Shown: positions 1 to 8,697, numbered from the stretch's first letter. The stretch is 64,000 nucleotides of DNA from CAZOVB01 sp964583095 (GCA_964583095.1 CAZOVB010000003.1:124001-188000); one strand, 5' to 3'. Numbers and translations are program-made. The notes: generated from the letters alone by a model not told the origin.

Positions 1-1
1 C

Positions 2-1099
2 CACTACGGCTACTACGACCACGCCCAGTGTCACGGCTTCTACCCGCCCTACCTGTTCGAAGACGGCAAGAAGGTCGACATCCCCGGCAATACCCGCGAT
101 GACTTCGGCAAAACCCCCAGCGACGAAACCGACGAAAACCGCGCCCAGCGATGGGACATGACCGGCAAGGCCGTCTACTCCCAGGACCTCTTCGACCAGA
201 AGATCCTCCAGTTCCTCCGCGACAACCGCGACAAGCCGTTCTTCCTCTACCACCCGTCCCAGTTGCCTCACGGGCCCATCAGCATCCCGGAAATCCACCC
301 CGCCGTGGCCGACGTGGACGAACTGACCCAGTTCGAGAAGGAATACGCCTCGATGGTCCTCCGCCTGGACCAGACCGTCGGGCTGATCCTCAACGAACTC
401 GAGACCCTGGGCATCGACGACAAGACCGCCATCGTCTTCTGCTCCGACAACGGGCATCAGCCCTACTACGTCCAGGAAGGACGCTGCAAACCCAATGTGA
501 ACCTGGCCACGGGCGAGGTCTACAACGACGTGACCACGCACTATACCTCCGAGGCATCGGGGGACATCTTCAACGGCAACGACTCGATGGCCGGCAAGAA
601 GTTCTCCAACTGGGAAGGCGGCATCCGCGTGCCCTACCTGGTCCGCTGGCCCGGAAAGGTCAGCCCAGGCCGCGTCAGCGATCACATGCTGGCCAACTAC
701 GACTTCATGGCAACCCTGGCCGAGATGATTTCCGGCCAGTGCCCCGAAGGCAAGGACGCACTGAGCTTCTGCCCCGAACTGCTGGGACGCGACCAGCAGC
801 CCCACGAGTACGTGATCTTCGCATCCCGGCTGGGCCCGGCCCTGATTACCCCCCAAGGCTGGAAGATCCGCCACTGCCGAACCCGCGACGACAACATCCA
901 CCAGCTCTACAACCTCCCGGAAGACTACGCCGAGCAGAACGACCTGGCCTGGGAATGCCCCGACCAGACCCGTCGGCTCAGCAAGGCCCTGCTGCACGAG
1001 TGCGAAGGCAGCCTGCTCTGCGGAACCAGCGAGTTCCGTCACGTGTACCTGCCCGGCCTGCAGTTCTTCGGCCCCGAGTGTCACTGGGACATCCTCTAG
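2..1099 (+). CDS. Sulfatase, C-terminal part (5' end outside window)
   Basis: The last 365 residues of a type I sulfatase of the alkaline-phosphatase superfamily, which hydrolyses sulfate esters, in planctomycetes usually those of polysaccharides. The reading frame is open from the window edge, so the start and the Cys/Ser-x-Pro-x-Arg motif that becomes formylglycine are not visible. Seen here: a FCSDNGHQ metal-site loop (family FxSDNG), GGIRVPYLVRWPGKV, and the LYNLPEDYAEQNDLA segment typical of the C-terminal subdomain. Substrate cannot be predicted. A second, broken sulfatase C-terminus lies about 4.8 kb downstream, so sulfatase genes have probably been gained and lost here. The next gene starts 251 nt downstream, consistent with a separate transcription unit. 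Confidence 0.9.
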   Translation, partial: HYGYYDHAQCHGFYPPYLFEDGKKVDIPGNTRDDFGKTPSDETDENRAQRWDMTGKAVYSQDLFDQKILQFLRDNRDKPFFLYHPSQLPHGPISIPEIHPAVADVDELTQFEKEYASMVLRLDQTVGLILNELETLGIDDKTAIVFCSDNGHQPYYVQEGRCKPNVNLATGEVYNDVTTHYTSEASGDIFNGNDSMAGKKFSNWEGGIRVPYLVRWPGKVSPGRVSDHMLANYDFMATLAEMISGQCPEGKDALSFCPELLGRDQQPHEYVIFASRLGPALITPQGWKIRHCRTRDDNIHQLYNLPEDYAEQNDLAWECPDQTRRLSKALLHECEGSLLCGTSEFRHVYLPGLQFFGPECHWDIL

Positions 1100-1280
1100 C
1101 CTCAAAGCGTGGAAGAAGACAGCGTCCTTCGAGCCTTTGCCGCGCGGACGCCCTGGGCAGGTCCCCGCACTGGCGCAGAACATCCGCGGCGATTCTCACC
1201 GTTCAATGCGGGAATGGGCATTTTCGAACCTGTCGGAACTCCTGCCCCTCGAAGCGGTGGAATCTCCCAAGGACCGCGCG

Positions 1281-1309
1281 TTGACAAAGCAGCCTGAATC
1301 GCAAAGATA
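1281..1309 (+). promoter_or_regulatory. Candidate promoter for the gat operon
   Basis: A perfect TTGACA at 1281-1286 followed after 17 nt by AAGATA, a poor -10 match. It is the best sigma70-like signal in the 251-nt gap before gatC and would give a leader of about 35 nt. The rest of the gap shows only a weak long-looped inverted repeat (GCGTCC/GGACGC, 1122-1151). Confidence 0.35.
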
Positions 1310-1350
1310 GGGTCCCAGCCCGCGTTTCAGAATCAATGAGGATTGCAGAT

Positions 1351-1653
1351 ATGAGTACTTCCATCACGGCTGATCAGGTCCGCCACATCGGTCTGCTGGC
1401 CAGGATCCAACTGACCGACGAAGAGGTCGAGAGGTTCGCCCGCCAACTGGGCCATATCCTCGAGGCCTTCGATAAGATCCAGGCCCTGGATACCGAGGAT
1501 GTCGAGCCCATGGTTCGGCCTGTCGAGATCGAAAACGTCCTGGCCGAGGATGAACTCCACGAGAGCCTCAGCGCGGATGTCGCCCTGGCCAACGCCCCGG
1601 AGCGGGACCAGGACTACTTCAAGGTCCCCAAGGTGATCGGAGAGAGCCAGTGA
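1351..1653 (+). CDS. gatC: Asp-tRNA(Asn)/Glu-tRNA(Gln) amidotransferase subunit C
   Basis: A 100-residue GatC, the small subunit that wraps around GatA and stabilises the GatCAB complex, which converts Glu-tRNA(Gln) or Asp-tRNA(Asn) to the amide forms in the cytoplasm. Length and sequence fit the family: ADQVRHIGLLARIQLTDEE near the N-terminus and the VEPMVRPVEI segment. I chose the ATG at 1351 because GAGG lies 9 nt upstream; an in-frame ATG at 1336 has no such site. Its stop overlaps the GTG start of gatA by 4 nt (GTGA), so the two are translationally coupled. Confidence 0.95.
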   Translation: MSTSITADQVRHIGLLARIQLTDEEVERFARQLGHILEAFDKIQALDTEDVEPMVRPVEIENVLAEDELHESLSADVALANAPERDQDYFKVPKVIGESQ

Positions 1654-3161
1654 GCCGTCTGATCGATCTGCCCCTGACCGACCTGGCCAAGGCGATTTCC
1701 TCCGGCCAGGCCTCCGCCCTGGAGGCCACCGAAGCGTATCTCGATGCCATCCAGCGCCTCGACTCCAGGCTCAATTGCTACAACGAAGTCCTGGCCGAGA
1801 GAGCCCGCGACCAGGCGCGGGCCGTCGACGCAAAACGAGACCGTGGCCAACCGCTGGGCCCCCTGGCCGGGGTCCCCCTGGCCCTGAAGGACAATCTCTG
1901 CACGACCTACGGCAAGACAACCTGCTCTTCCCGGATGCTCCAGGAGTTCCACGCGCCCTACAACGCCACAGCCGTGGCAAAACTCGAAGCCGCCGACGCG
2001 ATCGTTCTGGGCAAAACGAATCTCGATGAATTCGCCATGGGTTCCTCCACCGAGAACTCCGCACGAGGCGTGACCTGCAATCCATGGGATGAAACGCGCG
2101 TCTCGGGGGGCTCCTCGGGTGGATCGGCCGCAGCCGTCGCCGCCCGCCTCGCCGCCGGGGCACTTGGCAGCGACACCGGCGGATCCATCCGTCAGCCGGC
2201 GGCCTTGTGCGGCGTGGTCGGGATGAAACCCACCTACGGGCGCGTCAGCCGATACGGCCTGGTCGCGTTCGGCTCGAGCCTCGATCAGATCGGCCCCATC
2301 GCCCGTAGCGTCTCCGATGCCGCCCTGCTCTGCGAGGTCATCTCCGGGCACGACCCGGCCGACTCGACGAGCCTCAACCAGCCCGTGCCCGCTTACAGCC
2401 GGAGCGTGGATACCCCCATCGAGAACCTTCGCATCGGCCTGCCCCGGGAGTTCTTTTCCGATGCGCTGGATCCGGCCATCGCAGAAATCCTCCGCGACCG
2501 GGCCGAGCAGATGAAACAGCAGGGCGCTTCGATCGTGGAAGTCGACCTGCCCCACAGCCGCATCGACCGCTCCGAGAGCGGCGAGCTTTCCAGCTTTGCC
2601 GTGGCCGCCTACTACGTCGTCTGCATGGCCGAGGCATCGAGCAACCTGGCCCGCTACGACGGCGTGCACTACGGACATCGCAGCGAGGCGAAGGTGCAGG
2701 ACATCGTGGAACTTTACTCCCGCAGCCGGGCTGAGGGGTTCGGCGACGAGGTCAAGCGCCGCGTGATGCTCGGGGCGTATGCGCTTTCCGCCGGCTATTA
2801 TGATGCATACTACAACAAGGCCCTGAAGGTGCGTCGCCTGATCCGAAACGACTTCGACAGCGCCTTTGAAAACTGCGACGTGATCCTGGCCCCGGCCACC
2901 CCGTCGACGGCATTTCCCATCGGCGAGAAGACCGACGACCCGGTTCAGATGTACCTGGCTGACATCTACACCATCAGCCTGAACCTGGCCGGTCTTGCGG
3001 GGCTGAGCCTTCCGGCCGGGCTCTCGAAGGAGAACCTGCCGGTGGGCATGCAGTTGATCGCCCCGGCCCTGGGCGACGAAACGCTCCTGCGTTCGGCGCG
3101 GATGTTCGAAGAGGCGATCGGCTTCGACCAGGCGCCCGCGATGAGCGAAGCGAAACCTTGA
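1650..3161 (+). CDS. gatA: Asp-tRNA(Asn)/Glu-tRNA(Gln) amidotransferase subunit A
   Basis: A 503-residue amidase-signature enzyme that hydrolyses glutamine and channels ammonia to GatB. The Ser-cisSer-Lys triad is visible as Lys80 (in PLALKDN), Ser155 (in GGSSGGSAAAVAA) and Ser179 (in SDTGGSIRQPA), the same spacing as in characterised GatA proteins. It starts with GTG overlapping the gatC stop. It is followed 18 nt later by a small zinc-ribbon gene rather than directly by gatB. Full length, no anomalies. Confidence 0.97.
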   Translation: MSRLIDLPLTDLAKAISSGQASALEATEAYLDAIQRLDSRLNCYNEVLAERARDQARAVDAKRDRGQPLGPLAGVPLALKDNLCTTYGKTTCSSRMLQEFHAPYNATAVAKLEAADAIVLGKTNLDEFAMGSSTENSARGVTCNPWDETRVSGGSSGGSAAAVAARLAAGALGSDTGGSIRQPAALCGVVGMKPTYGRVSRYGLVAFGSSLDQIGPIARSVSDAALLCEVISGHDPADSTSLNQPVPAYSRSVDTPIENLRIGLPREFFSDALDPAIAEILRDRAEQMKQQGASIVEVDLPHSRIDRSESGELSSFAVAAYYVVCMAEASSNLARYDGVHYGHRSEAKVQDIVELYSRSRAEGFGDEVKRRVMLGAYALSAGYYDAYYNKALKVRRLIRNDFDSAFENCDVILAPATPSTAFPIGEKTDDPVQMYLADIYTISLNLAGLAGLSLPAGLSKENLPVGMQLIAPALGDETLLRSARMFEEAIGFDQAPAMSEAKP

Positions 3162-3179
3162 TCAAAAGGGAGAAATAAG

Positions 3180-3437
3180 ATGCTTCGGTGCCCGATGTGC
3201 GGAAGCGATCAGTTCGACCGTCAGACGCGCCGGATTTCCACCGGACACACGGTCTGGTACGGCGAACCGGGCAAGAACGGCCCCAAGACGCGCCTCTGGG
3301 CGCGGGCATGCCTCCAGTGCGGCTACGTGGTGAGCTTCGTGGATCTGGAGAAGCTCCACCGGCGTTTCGGCCAACCCCAGCAGGACCTCGAATCTCCGCA
3401 GTATCCACCCCAGACCCCACAGAGCTCCACAGAATGA
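3180..3437 (+). CDS. Small zinc-ribbon protein inside the gat operon
   Basis: An 85-residue protein of unknown function. It has two CxxC knuckles, CPMC at residues 4-7 and CLQC at about 45-48, as in a rubredoxin-like zinc ribbon, and a Gln/Pro-rich tail. A good ribosome site (AGGGAG) precedes the ATG. Its stop overlaps the gatB start by 4 nt (ATGA, 3434-3437), so it is cotranslated with gatA and gatB. The position suggests a nucleic-acid-binding or assembly role linked to tRNA amidation, but that is only inference; a general zinc-ribbon passenger is equally possible. Confidence 0.8.
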   Translation: MLRCPMCGSDQFDRQTRRISTGHTVWYGEPGKNGPKTRLWARACLQCGYVVSFVDLEKLHRRFGQPQQDLESPQYPPQTPQSSTE

Positions 3438-4909
3438 TTCAACACCAGCAAAGCGTTACGCCCGTGATCGGGCTGGAGATCCACGTCGAACTCGACACGC
3501 AGACCAAGATGTTCTGCCGCTGTCGCAACCGTTTCGGCGATGCGCCCAATACCCACCTCTGCCCCGTCTGCACGGGCATGCCCGGTGCCCTGCCGGTGAT
3601 GAACCGGCGGGCCGTCGAACTGGCAATGAAGGTCGGGCTCGCCCTGGACTGCCGGCTGGCCTCCTATACCAAGTGGGACCGCAAGAGCTATTACTACCCC
3701 GATCTGCCCAAGAACTACCAGATCAGCCAGTACGATCTGCCCCTGGCCTCCAACGGCAGGCTGGCGGTCCCCCTGGCCGACGGCTCGACCAAGACCATCC
3801 GCGTCCTCCGGGCCCACCTGGAAGAAGATGCCGGCAAGAACGTCCACGACAACCCCTCGCATACCGGCGTGGATCTCAACCGCGCCGGCGTGCCCCTGCT
3901 GGAGATCGTCTCCCAGCCCGATATTCAAAGCATCGAACAGGCCCTGGCCTACGCGAGAAACATGCAGCGCCTGGTCCGATGGCTCGGGGCTTCTCATGCC
4001 AATATGCAGATGGGCCATATGCGGTTCGAGCCGAATATCAACCTGCACATCGAGCATGAAGGAGCTGTCTTCAAGACCCCCATCGTCGAGGTCAAGAACC
4101 TCAACAGCTTCCGCGCACTGGAACAGGCCTGCGCGTTCGAGATCGACCGCCAGTACGACCAGTGGCAGGCGGATCATGACTTCACGCTGGAAAATCTCGG
4201 CAAGCAGAACCGCGGATTCGACGATCAACGGGGAATTACCGTCTACCAGCGAAGCAAGGAAGAGGCCCACGACTACCGATACTTCCCGGATCCGGACCTG
4301 GTGGCCGTCCGGGTCGACGATGCCTGGAAGAACCGAATCCTGTCCGAAATCGGCGAGCTGCCCCTGGCCCGGAGCCGACGCTTCGTCCAGGAGTATGGCC
4401 TGGAGGAAAAGGACGCCGACGCGCTGACCCAGGACGCTGCCACCGGAGACCTGATCGACCAGGCGGTTTCGGCCGGCGCATCGGCCCAGCGGTGCGTCAA
4501 GTTCCTGCTTTCACGCGGGGCCGCCCTTGCCAACGAGCGAGGCTGCACCATCGCCCAGGTGGGAGTCACCGCGGAAGATCTGGCCGAGCTTGCCAAAATG
4601 ACCGACCAGGCCGAAATCAACGCCACCGCCGCTGCGAAAATCTTCGACCGGATGGTCGACTCCGACCGGTCGCCCCGACAGATAGCCCAGCAGGAGAATC
4701 TCCTGGCCGTGACCGACACCGGCGCGCTGGGGGCGTGGGTGGATGAAGCCCTGGCCGCCAACCCCGACGCGGTGGAATCCATCCAGAGCGGAGCCAAGAA
4801 CGCCAAGAAAGCCTTCGGCTTCCTGATGGGCCAGGTGATGCAGAAGAGCCGCGGCGCTGCCGCTCCGCAGGAGGTCCAGCGGCTGCTCAAGGAGAAACTC
4901 GGTCCGTAG
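3434..4909 (+). CDS. gatB: Asp-tRNA(Asn)/Glu-tRNA(Gln) amidotransferase subunit B
   Basis: A 491-residue GatB, the kinase/transamidase subunit that phosphorylates the tRNA-bound Glu or Asp and amidates it with ammonia from GatA. Seen: VIGLEIHVELDTQTKMFC, a zinc-binding set of cysteines (CRCRN... CPVCTGMPG), WDRKSYYYPDLPKNYQISQ, the EDAGKNVHD loop, and a C-terminal helical YqeY-like tail (about residues 340-490) that contacts tRNA. The frame is open further upstream, but the ATG at 3434 overlapping the preceding stop is the obvious start. Last gene of the operon; a strong hairpin follows. Confidence 0.97.
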   Translation: MIQHQQSVTPVIGLEIHVELDTQTKMFCRCRNRFGDAPNTHLCPVCTGMPGALPVMNRRAVELAMKVGLALDCRLASYTKWDRKSYYYPDLPKNYQISQYDLPLASNGRLAVPLADGSTKTIRVLRAHLEEDAGKNVHDNPSHTGVDLNRAGVPLLEIVSQPDIQSIEQALAYARNMQRLVRWLGASHANMQMGHMRFEPNINLHIEHEGAVFKTPIVEVKNLNSFRALEQACAFEIDRQYDQWQADHDFTLENLGKQNRGFDDQRGITVYQRSKEEAHDYRYFPDPDLVAVRVDDAWKNRILSEIGELPLARSRRFVQEYGLEEKDADALTQDAATGDLIDQAVSAGASAQRCVKFLLSRGAALANERGCTIAQVGVTAEDLAELAKMTDQAEINATAAAKIFDRMVDSDRSPRQIAQQENLLAVTDTGALGAWVDEALAANPDAVESIQSGAKNAKKAFGFLMGQVMQKSRGAAAPQEVQRLLKEKLGP

Positions 4910-4948
4910 TCCGGGGCCTTTGCGAAGGAGCCGCCGGATTGCCCCTGC

Positions 4949-4969
4949 CCAGACAGCATGACTGTCTGG
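4949..4969 (+). terminator. Hairpin after gatB
   Basis: Perfect 8-bp stem CCAGACAG/CTGTCTGG with a 5-nt loop, 40 nt after the gatB stop and before the next gene. No T-run follows (AGCCTCTTG), so it may be an intrinsic terminator of reduced efficiency or a 3'-end stabiliser. Confidence 0.55.
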
Positions 4970-5039
4970 AGCCTCTTGTGCCGTTGGCGCCCAGCGGCTA
5001 CATTTGTCCGGGTGTCCTGACCCTCAGGCGGAGAAACCC

Positions 5040-5834
5040 ATGCCCGCAATCGACATCCACACACATGCATTTCCCGACGACGTAGCCGGCCGCGCCGTTT
5101 CCAAGCTCGAACAGATGGGCCAGTGGAAGGCCGTCGGTGACGGTCGAGTCGACGGCCTGATTGCCTCCATGGACGAGGCCGATATCGACCTTTCGGTGCT
5201 CTGCCCCATCGCCACCAAGCCCGGGCAGGTGAAGGGAATCTTCAAGTGGTGCAGAAAGATCCGCTCAGACCGGATCGAGCCTCTCGCCTCGCTGCACCCG
5301 GAGACCCCCAAGCCGGGCAAGTGGATCGATCGCTTTGCCAAGACGCAACTGGCCGGGATCAAGCTGCACCCGATGTACCAGGATTTCGCCATCGACGAGC
5401 CCCGCCTCGACGGGATTTACGAGGCGGCCGCGGGAGCCGGCCTGTTTGTGACGCTCCACGCCGGGCGCGACATCGCCTTTCCCCCCGAAGACGACCGGGC
5501 CGCACCCGAGCGAATCGCACGGGTCGTGGACAGGCACCCGGAGCTGAAGCTCCTGGCCACCCACATGGGAGGCTGGGAAGTCTGGGACCAGGTCCGCAAG
5601 CATCTCTCCGGAAGCAACGTGTACTTCGAGACGTCCTTCAGTCTCGACCGACTCGGGCCTCAGAACGTCGTGGACCTGGTTCGCAGTCACGGGGTCGACA
5701 AGGTCCTCTTCGGCACCGACTGGCCCTGGAACGACCAGGCCGCGGAGATCCAGAAAGTCCACCACCTGCCCCTGGAAGAGAGCGAGAAGAACGGCATCCT
5801 CTACGCCAACGCAGCCAGGCTGCTCGGCTTCTGA
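5040..5834 (+). CDS. Amidohydrolase (TIM-barrel, amidohydrolase 2 family)
   Basis: A 264-residue metal-dependent hydrolase or decarboxylase of the amidohydrolase_2 group. The N-terminal DIHTH gives the HxH metal ligands, HPMYQDFAIDEPR and LHAGRDIAFP lie on later strands, LATHMGGWE supplies another His, and LFGTDWPW carries the conserved Asp. Members act on small organic acids or unknown substrates, so the reaction cannot be named. I chose ATG 5040 (GGCGGAG upstream) over an in-frame TTG at 5004. It is followed after 1 nt by a sulfatase remnant. Confidence 0.85.
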   Translation: MPAIDIHTHAFPDDVAGRAVSKLEQMGQWKAVGDGRVDGLIASMDEADIDLSVLCPIATKPGQVKGIFKWCRKIRSDRIEPLASLHPETPKPGKWIDRFAKTQLAGIKLHPMYQDFAIDEPRLDGIYEAAAGAGLFVTLHAGRDIAFPPEDDRAAPERIARVVDRHPELKLLATHMGGWEVWDQVRKHLSGSNVYFETSFSLDRLGPQNVVDLVRSHGVDKVLFGTDWPWNDQAAEIQKVHHLPLEESEKNGILYANAARLLGF

Positions 5835-5835
5835 C

Positions 5836-6180
5836 TTGACGGAAACAAAAAAGGTATCGCATGAGCTCGCCCCGCCCCCGATGGCTGGACAGTCCTGCGC
5901 CCGGGCGTTGATCGAGGGTCAGCCTCCCCGGACCCGCCAGGACGTCCTGGCCTATCATGGAGGCGGCAACGCGATGCTCCGCACCGAGGACTGCAAGCTC
6001 ATCCGTTACAACGCCTCGGGCAGCGAGGTGCTCTACGATCTGTCCGCCGATCCCGGCGAGCGGGTGAACCAGGCGGGCAATCCGCACTACCGGGACAAAC
6101 TGGAGCAGATGCGGCTGCGGATGCTGCACAGATCCCTGGCCGCCGGAGAAAGCCCCCGGAGGTTCCTGGGTCGTTATTGA
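5836..6180 (+). pseudogene. Sulfatase C-terminal remnant
   Basis: This reading frame encodes about 100 residues that look only like the last part of a sulfatase: AMLRTEDCKLIRYN, EVLYDLSADPGERVNQAGN, and a terminal helix. In intact sulfatases this block follows roughly 350-400 residues that hold the catalytic core; none of that is present, because the preceding gene is a complete amidohydrolase. Possible starts are TTG 5836 or ATG 5881, neither with a convincing ribosome site. I read it as a deletion remnant. Its stop overlaps the convergent methyltransferase stop by 7 nt. It could still be expressed as a small protein. Confidence 0.7.
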
Positions 6181-7064
6181 CTCGACTTCCCCCGGCCTCG
6201 GGGGGGCTTGCTCTTTGGCCGGCGCTTCCCTGCCCCACCGGAGGGCCTGGGTTTCCCTTTGTCCTTTCCGGTGCGGGCCCGGACCTTTTTTCCCCTGCGC
6301 TTGTGCTTGGGACGCCAGTCCTTCTTGACCGGCTTGCGGGCGGACTTCTCGGCGCGGGCGATGGTCGGATGCTCCCCCGGCTTGTACATGATGAACAGGT
6401 AGTTGAACCCGCGGAGAAAGAAATTCTCCTCCTCGGCCGCCTTGCGGTAGTTGCCCATCTTGAGCGTCTTGTTGTGGCGGACCACCGAGATGATATCCAC
6501 CGGCGTGAAATACCGCTGCAGGCGTGCGAACAATTCAAACCCGATCGGGTGGAACCCCTTGCCGTGCTCGTAGGAGTCACTGACGTAGAGCCCCATGCAG
6601 TGGTCGGGCTTGAGGATGCGATTGATCTCGGCGATGACCTGCTCCATCGCCTGGTAATATTCGCCCGAAGCGGCGGTAAGCTTGCCGATGCAGGCCGGGT
6701 CGTCGCTGTATTCCAGGTGGGTCGAGTACGGCGGATCGATGAAGACAAAGTCCGCAGATGCGTCGGGTAAAGGCAGCTTGCGGGCGTCGCAGTACTGGAT
6801 GTCCTTGCGGGCAGGGTTGACATCAAAGCCCTTGGCCTTGCGGTTCAGGTCGGCCGCTACGTCCAGGGTTGTACCGCTGCCGGCACAGGGGTCTACCACC
6901 AGTTCGCCCGGCTGGGTGTAGCGATGGAGCAGGTTCCAGATCACGTAACTGGGCGTCGCGCCGCGGTAGTTGGGGTCTCCCTGGAGCTGTTTCCCGTAGT
7001 GCTGAGAGGGGTACTCCCAAAGGGAGGTGACTTGGATGCGAAGCGGGGGTTTTCGATAGGCCAC
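6174..7064 (-). CDS. DNA methyltransferase-like protein with a basic tail
   Basis: A 296-residue SAM-dependent methyltransferase. Motif I is VDPCAGSGTTLDVAAD (about residues 57-72) and motif IV is FIDPPYSTHLEYS, a DPPY type used for N6-adenine or N4-cytosine methylation; motif I precedes motif IV. The last 60 residues are very rich in Lys, Arg, Gly and Pro, suggesting nucleic-acid binding. No restriction enzyme or specificity gene is adjacent, so it is an orphan enzyme; an RNA or protein substrate cannot be excluded. I chose the GTG at 7064 because AGGA lies upstream and it begins 10 nt after the stop of the HEAT-protein gene; the upstream extension is low-complexity and overlaps that gene. 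Confidence 0.75.
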   Translation of the reverse strand: MAYRKPPLRIQVTSLWEYPSQHYGKQLQGDPNYRGATPSYVIWNLLHRYTQPGELVVDPCAGSGTTLDVAADLNRKAKGFDVNPARKDIQYCDARKLPLPDASADFVFIDPPYSTHLEYSDDPACIGKLTAASGEYYQAMEQVIAEINRILKPDHCMGLYVSDSYEHGKGFHPIGFELFARLQRYFTPVDIISVVRHNKTLKMGNYRKAAEEENFFLRGFNYLFIMYKPGEHPTIARAEKSARKPVKKDWRPKHKRRGKKVRARTGKDKGKPRPSGGAGKRRPKSKPPRGRGKSSQ

Positions 7065-7074
7065 GGCTGGGGTC

Positions 7075-8523
7075 CTACTTGCTGCGGTCCGGGTCGGCCT
7101 TTTCCACCGACGATCGCGGCGAGATCCGCAGTTTTCCCCACATGTCCGGTCGGGGGATGCCGGTCCGCACGACCTTGAGGCCCACTGCACCGCGGACCAC
7201 GCCGTCGCCCTGGTTGGCTGCGAAGACAAATCCTTCTGCGGTGACAACGCTGCTGGTCACGGGCCAACCCGCCTCGTAGATCTCCACCGCGTCCTGGCCG
7301 GTCTTTACGTCCACCAGGGCGATTTTCGGCTGGTTGCCCATCCGTGTCGAGACGAGGTATCGGCTCCCGTCGCGGTAGGGCCTTACATCCGAAATGGAAC
7401 GCTGGTTCTCGATGCGGGAGACGACCTTGCCCTGGCTGTCGAGGGTGAGGATCTCGTTGCCTCGGTGAACGGCGATGACGGTGTTGCCCCTGGCATCGCG
7501 GAAGGCGGCGTGCGGGTGGTCCAGGTTCTGCTTTTGCCAGACGACCTTTCCCTCGCTGTCGATTTCCACGACCTTACCGCCGGGATCGTCCACCAGCAGG
7601 ACATTGCCCCCGGGAAGAAGCTGGAAGTCGAAGAGTCCCTCGATGTCGGCCTTGTTCCCGATACGGCGGACGATTTTGTCGGCAGGGTCCACCTCCACCA
7701 GTTCGGACTGGCCCCGATACGCGACCAGCAGGTTTCCGCTGGGCAGGGCCACGGCCGCTACCGCCTGCCCGTTCATATCGCGCTGCCAGAGCAGCTTGGC
7801 ATCGACGGTCATGGCCAGGATCTTCCGCCGGCTGGGGTCGCAGATCAGCAGTGCGGATTCCTTGTCGGAATCGTAGGCATAGTTCTCCTTGGACTTGGCC
7901 CACCAGGTCTTCCATTTTTCGATCGCCTGGTTTCTCGTTTCTTCCGGGTCGGAGGCGTAGAAGCCCATATCCAGGCCGGTGACGCGTCGGAGGCTCCCGC
8001 CTGCGGCCCGCCGGATGTTGACCCTGGCGTCTTCCATTGCGGCCAGCAGCAAGGGAGGCAGCTCGTTATTGTTCTCGGCGGCCAGGACGCTGACGGCCTG
8101 TCGCAGGTCGAGCCCTTCCTTTCCGCCCTGGGCCTGGAGCCGGGAGAGGATGTGACGGGCACGGGCGGCGATTTCGGCATCGGGGTTCCTGGCTGCCCGC
8201 TCCAGGGCCATCACCGCCTCGGAGCCGACAACCATGAGTTCCTCGGTCGCCCGTTTGCGGCGTCTCCAGTCGCGGTCGCCGAGTTGGTCGATCAGTCCGG
8301 CAATGCGTTTCGGATCGACCTTGCCGGCCTCGATCCCCGCATAGCCCTTGATGATTCCCATCGCCTGGGCAGGGGACATCTCGATCTCGCGGCGGGGCAG
8401 TTGCTGCTGAACCACGACCTGATGGCCTCCGCCCGGTCGAACGATGATCACCTGGGCGATGGATCGGGTGGCAAGCCCCCCCAACAGCCCCAGCATACAA
8501 AGCAGGAAGGTTGGCTTCTTCAT
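7075..8523 (-). CDS. Secreted HEAT-repeat and beta-propeller protein
   Basis: A 482-residue exported protein of unknown function. A signal peptide is visible (MKKP followed by a hydrophobic run LLCMLGLLGGLA, ending near SIAQ). Residues about 50-190 are helical HEAT-like repeats (LIDQLGDRDWRRRKRATEEL, ALERAARNPDAEIAARARHI). Residues about 200-470 are repeated blades such as GKVVEIDSEGKVVWQ and EILTLDSQGKVVSRI, as in PQQ-like or arylsulfotransferase-like propellers. Such combinations are common in planctomycete exported proteins, probably for binding. I chose ATG 8523 to begin at the signal peptide. The methyltransferase gene follows within 10 nt. Confidence 0.75.
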   Translation of the reverse strand: MKKPTFLLCMLGLLGGLATRSIAQVIIVRPGGGHQVVVQQQLPRREIEMSPAQAMGIIKGYAGIEAGKVDPKRIAGLIDQLGDRDWRRRKRATEELMVVGSEAVMALERAARNPDAEIAARARHILSRLQAQGGKEGLDLRQAVSVLAAENNNELPPLLLAAMEDARVNIRRAAGGSLRRVTGLDMGFYASDPEETRNQAIEKWKTWWAKSKENYAYDSDKESALLICDPSRRKILAMTVDAKLLWQRDMNGQAVAAVALPSGNLLVAYRGQSELVEVDPADKIVRRIGNKADIEGLFDFQLLPGGNVLLVDDPGGKVVEIDSEGKVVWQKQNLDHPHAAFRDARGNTVIAVHRGNEILTLDSQGKVVSRIENQRSISDVRPYRDGSRYLVSTRMGNQPKIALVDVKTGQDAVEIYEAGWPVTSSVVTAEGFVFAANQGDGVVRGAVGLKVVRTGIPRPDMWGKLRISPRSSVEKADPDRSK

Positions 8524-8532
8524 GATGCCACC

Positions 8533-8562
8533 AGTGTAGCCGTCCAGCCCCCGAAATGTCAA
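8533..8562 (-). promoter_or_regulatory. Promoter of the HEAT/propeller-methyltransferase operon
   Basis: On the minus strand, TTGACA (8562-8557), an 18-nt spacer, then TACACT (8538-8533). The -10 box ends only 9 nt before the ATG at 8523, so the transcript would have almost no leader. Confidence 0.55.
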
Positions 8563-8624
8563 CGGCGCCTTCGGTCGGGCCTTCGGTTGGGGATACCGGC
8601 AGGCAAAGGTGCCGCTTATAGGGG

Positions 8625-8652
8625 TTGCATCGCGGCGGCCTTGGGGTAGATT
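8625..8652 (+). promoter_or_regulatory. Candidate promoter of the GH106-like gene
   Basis: TTGCAT (8625-8630), 16 nt, TAGATT (8647-8652), in the 174-nt divergent region. It would start RNA about 40 nt before the ATG at 8698. Confidence 0.35.
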
Positions 8653-8697
8653 GTCTGATCGTTTCCAAGATCCCCTGTCTCATTTGGAGTCAACCCG

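Noticed and set aside
1122..1151. Inverted repeat GCGTCC/GGACGC after the sulfatase
   Set aside because: Six pairs with an 18-nt loop and no T-run; too weak to call a terminator.
1614..2678. A 354-codon open frame opposite gatA
   Set aside because: Covers conserved gatA in antisense; no recognisable motif.
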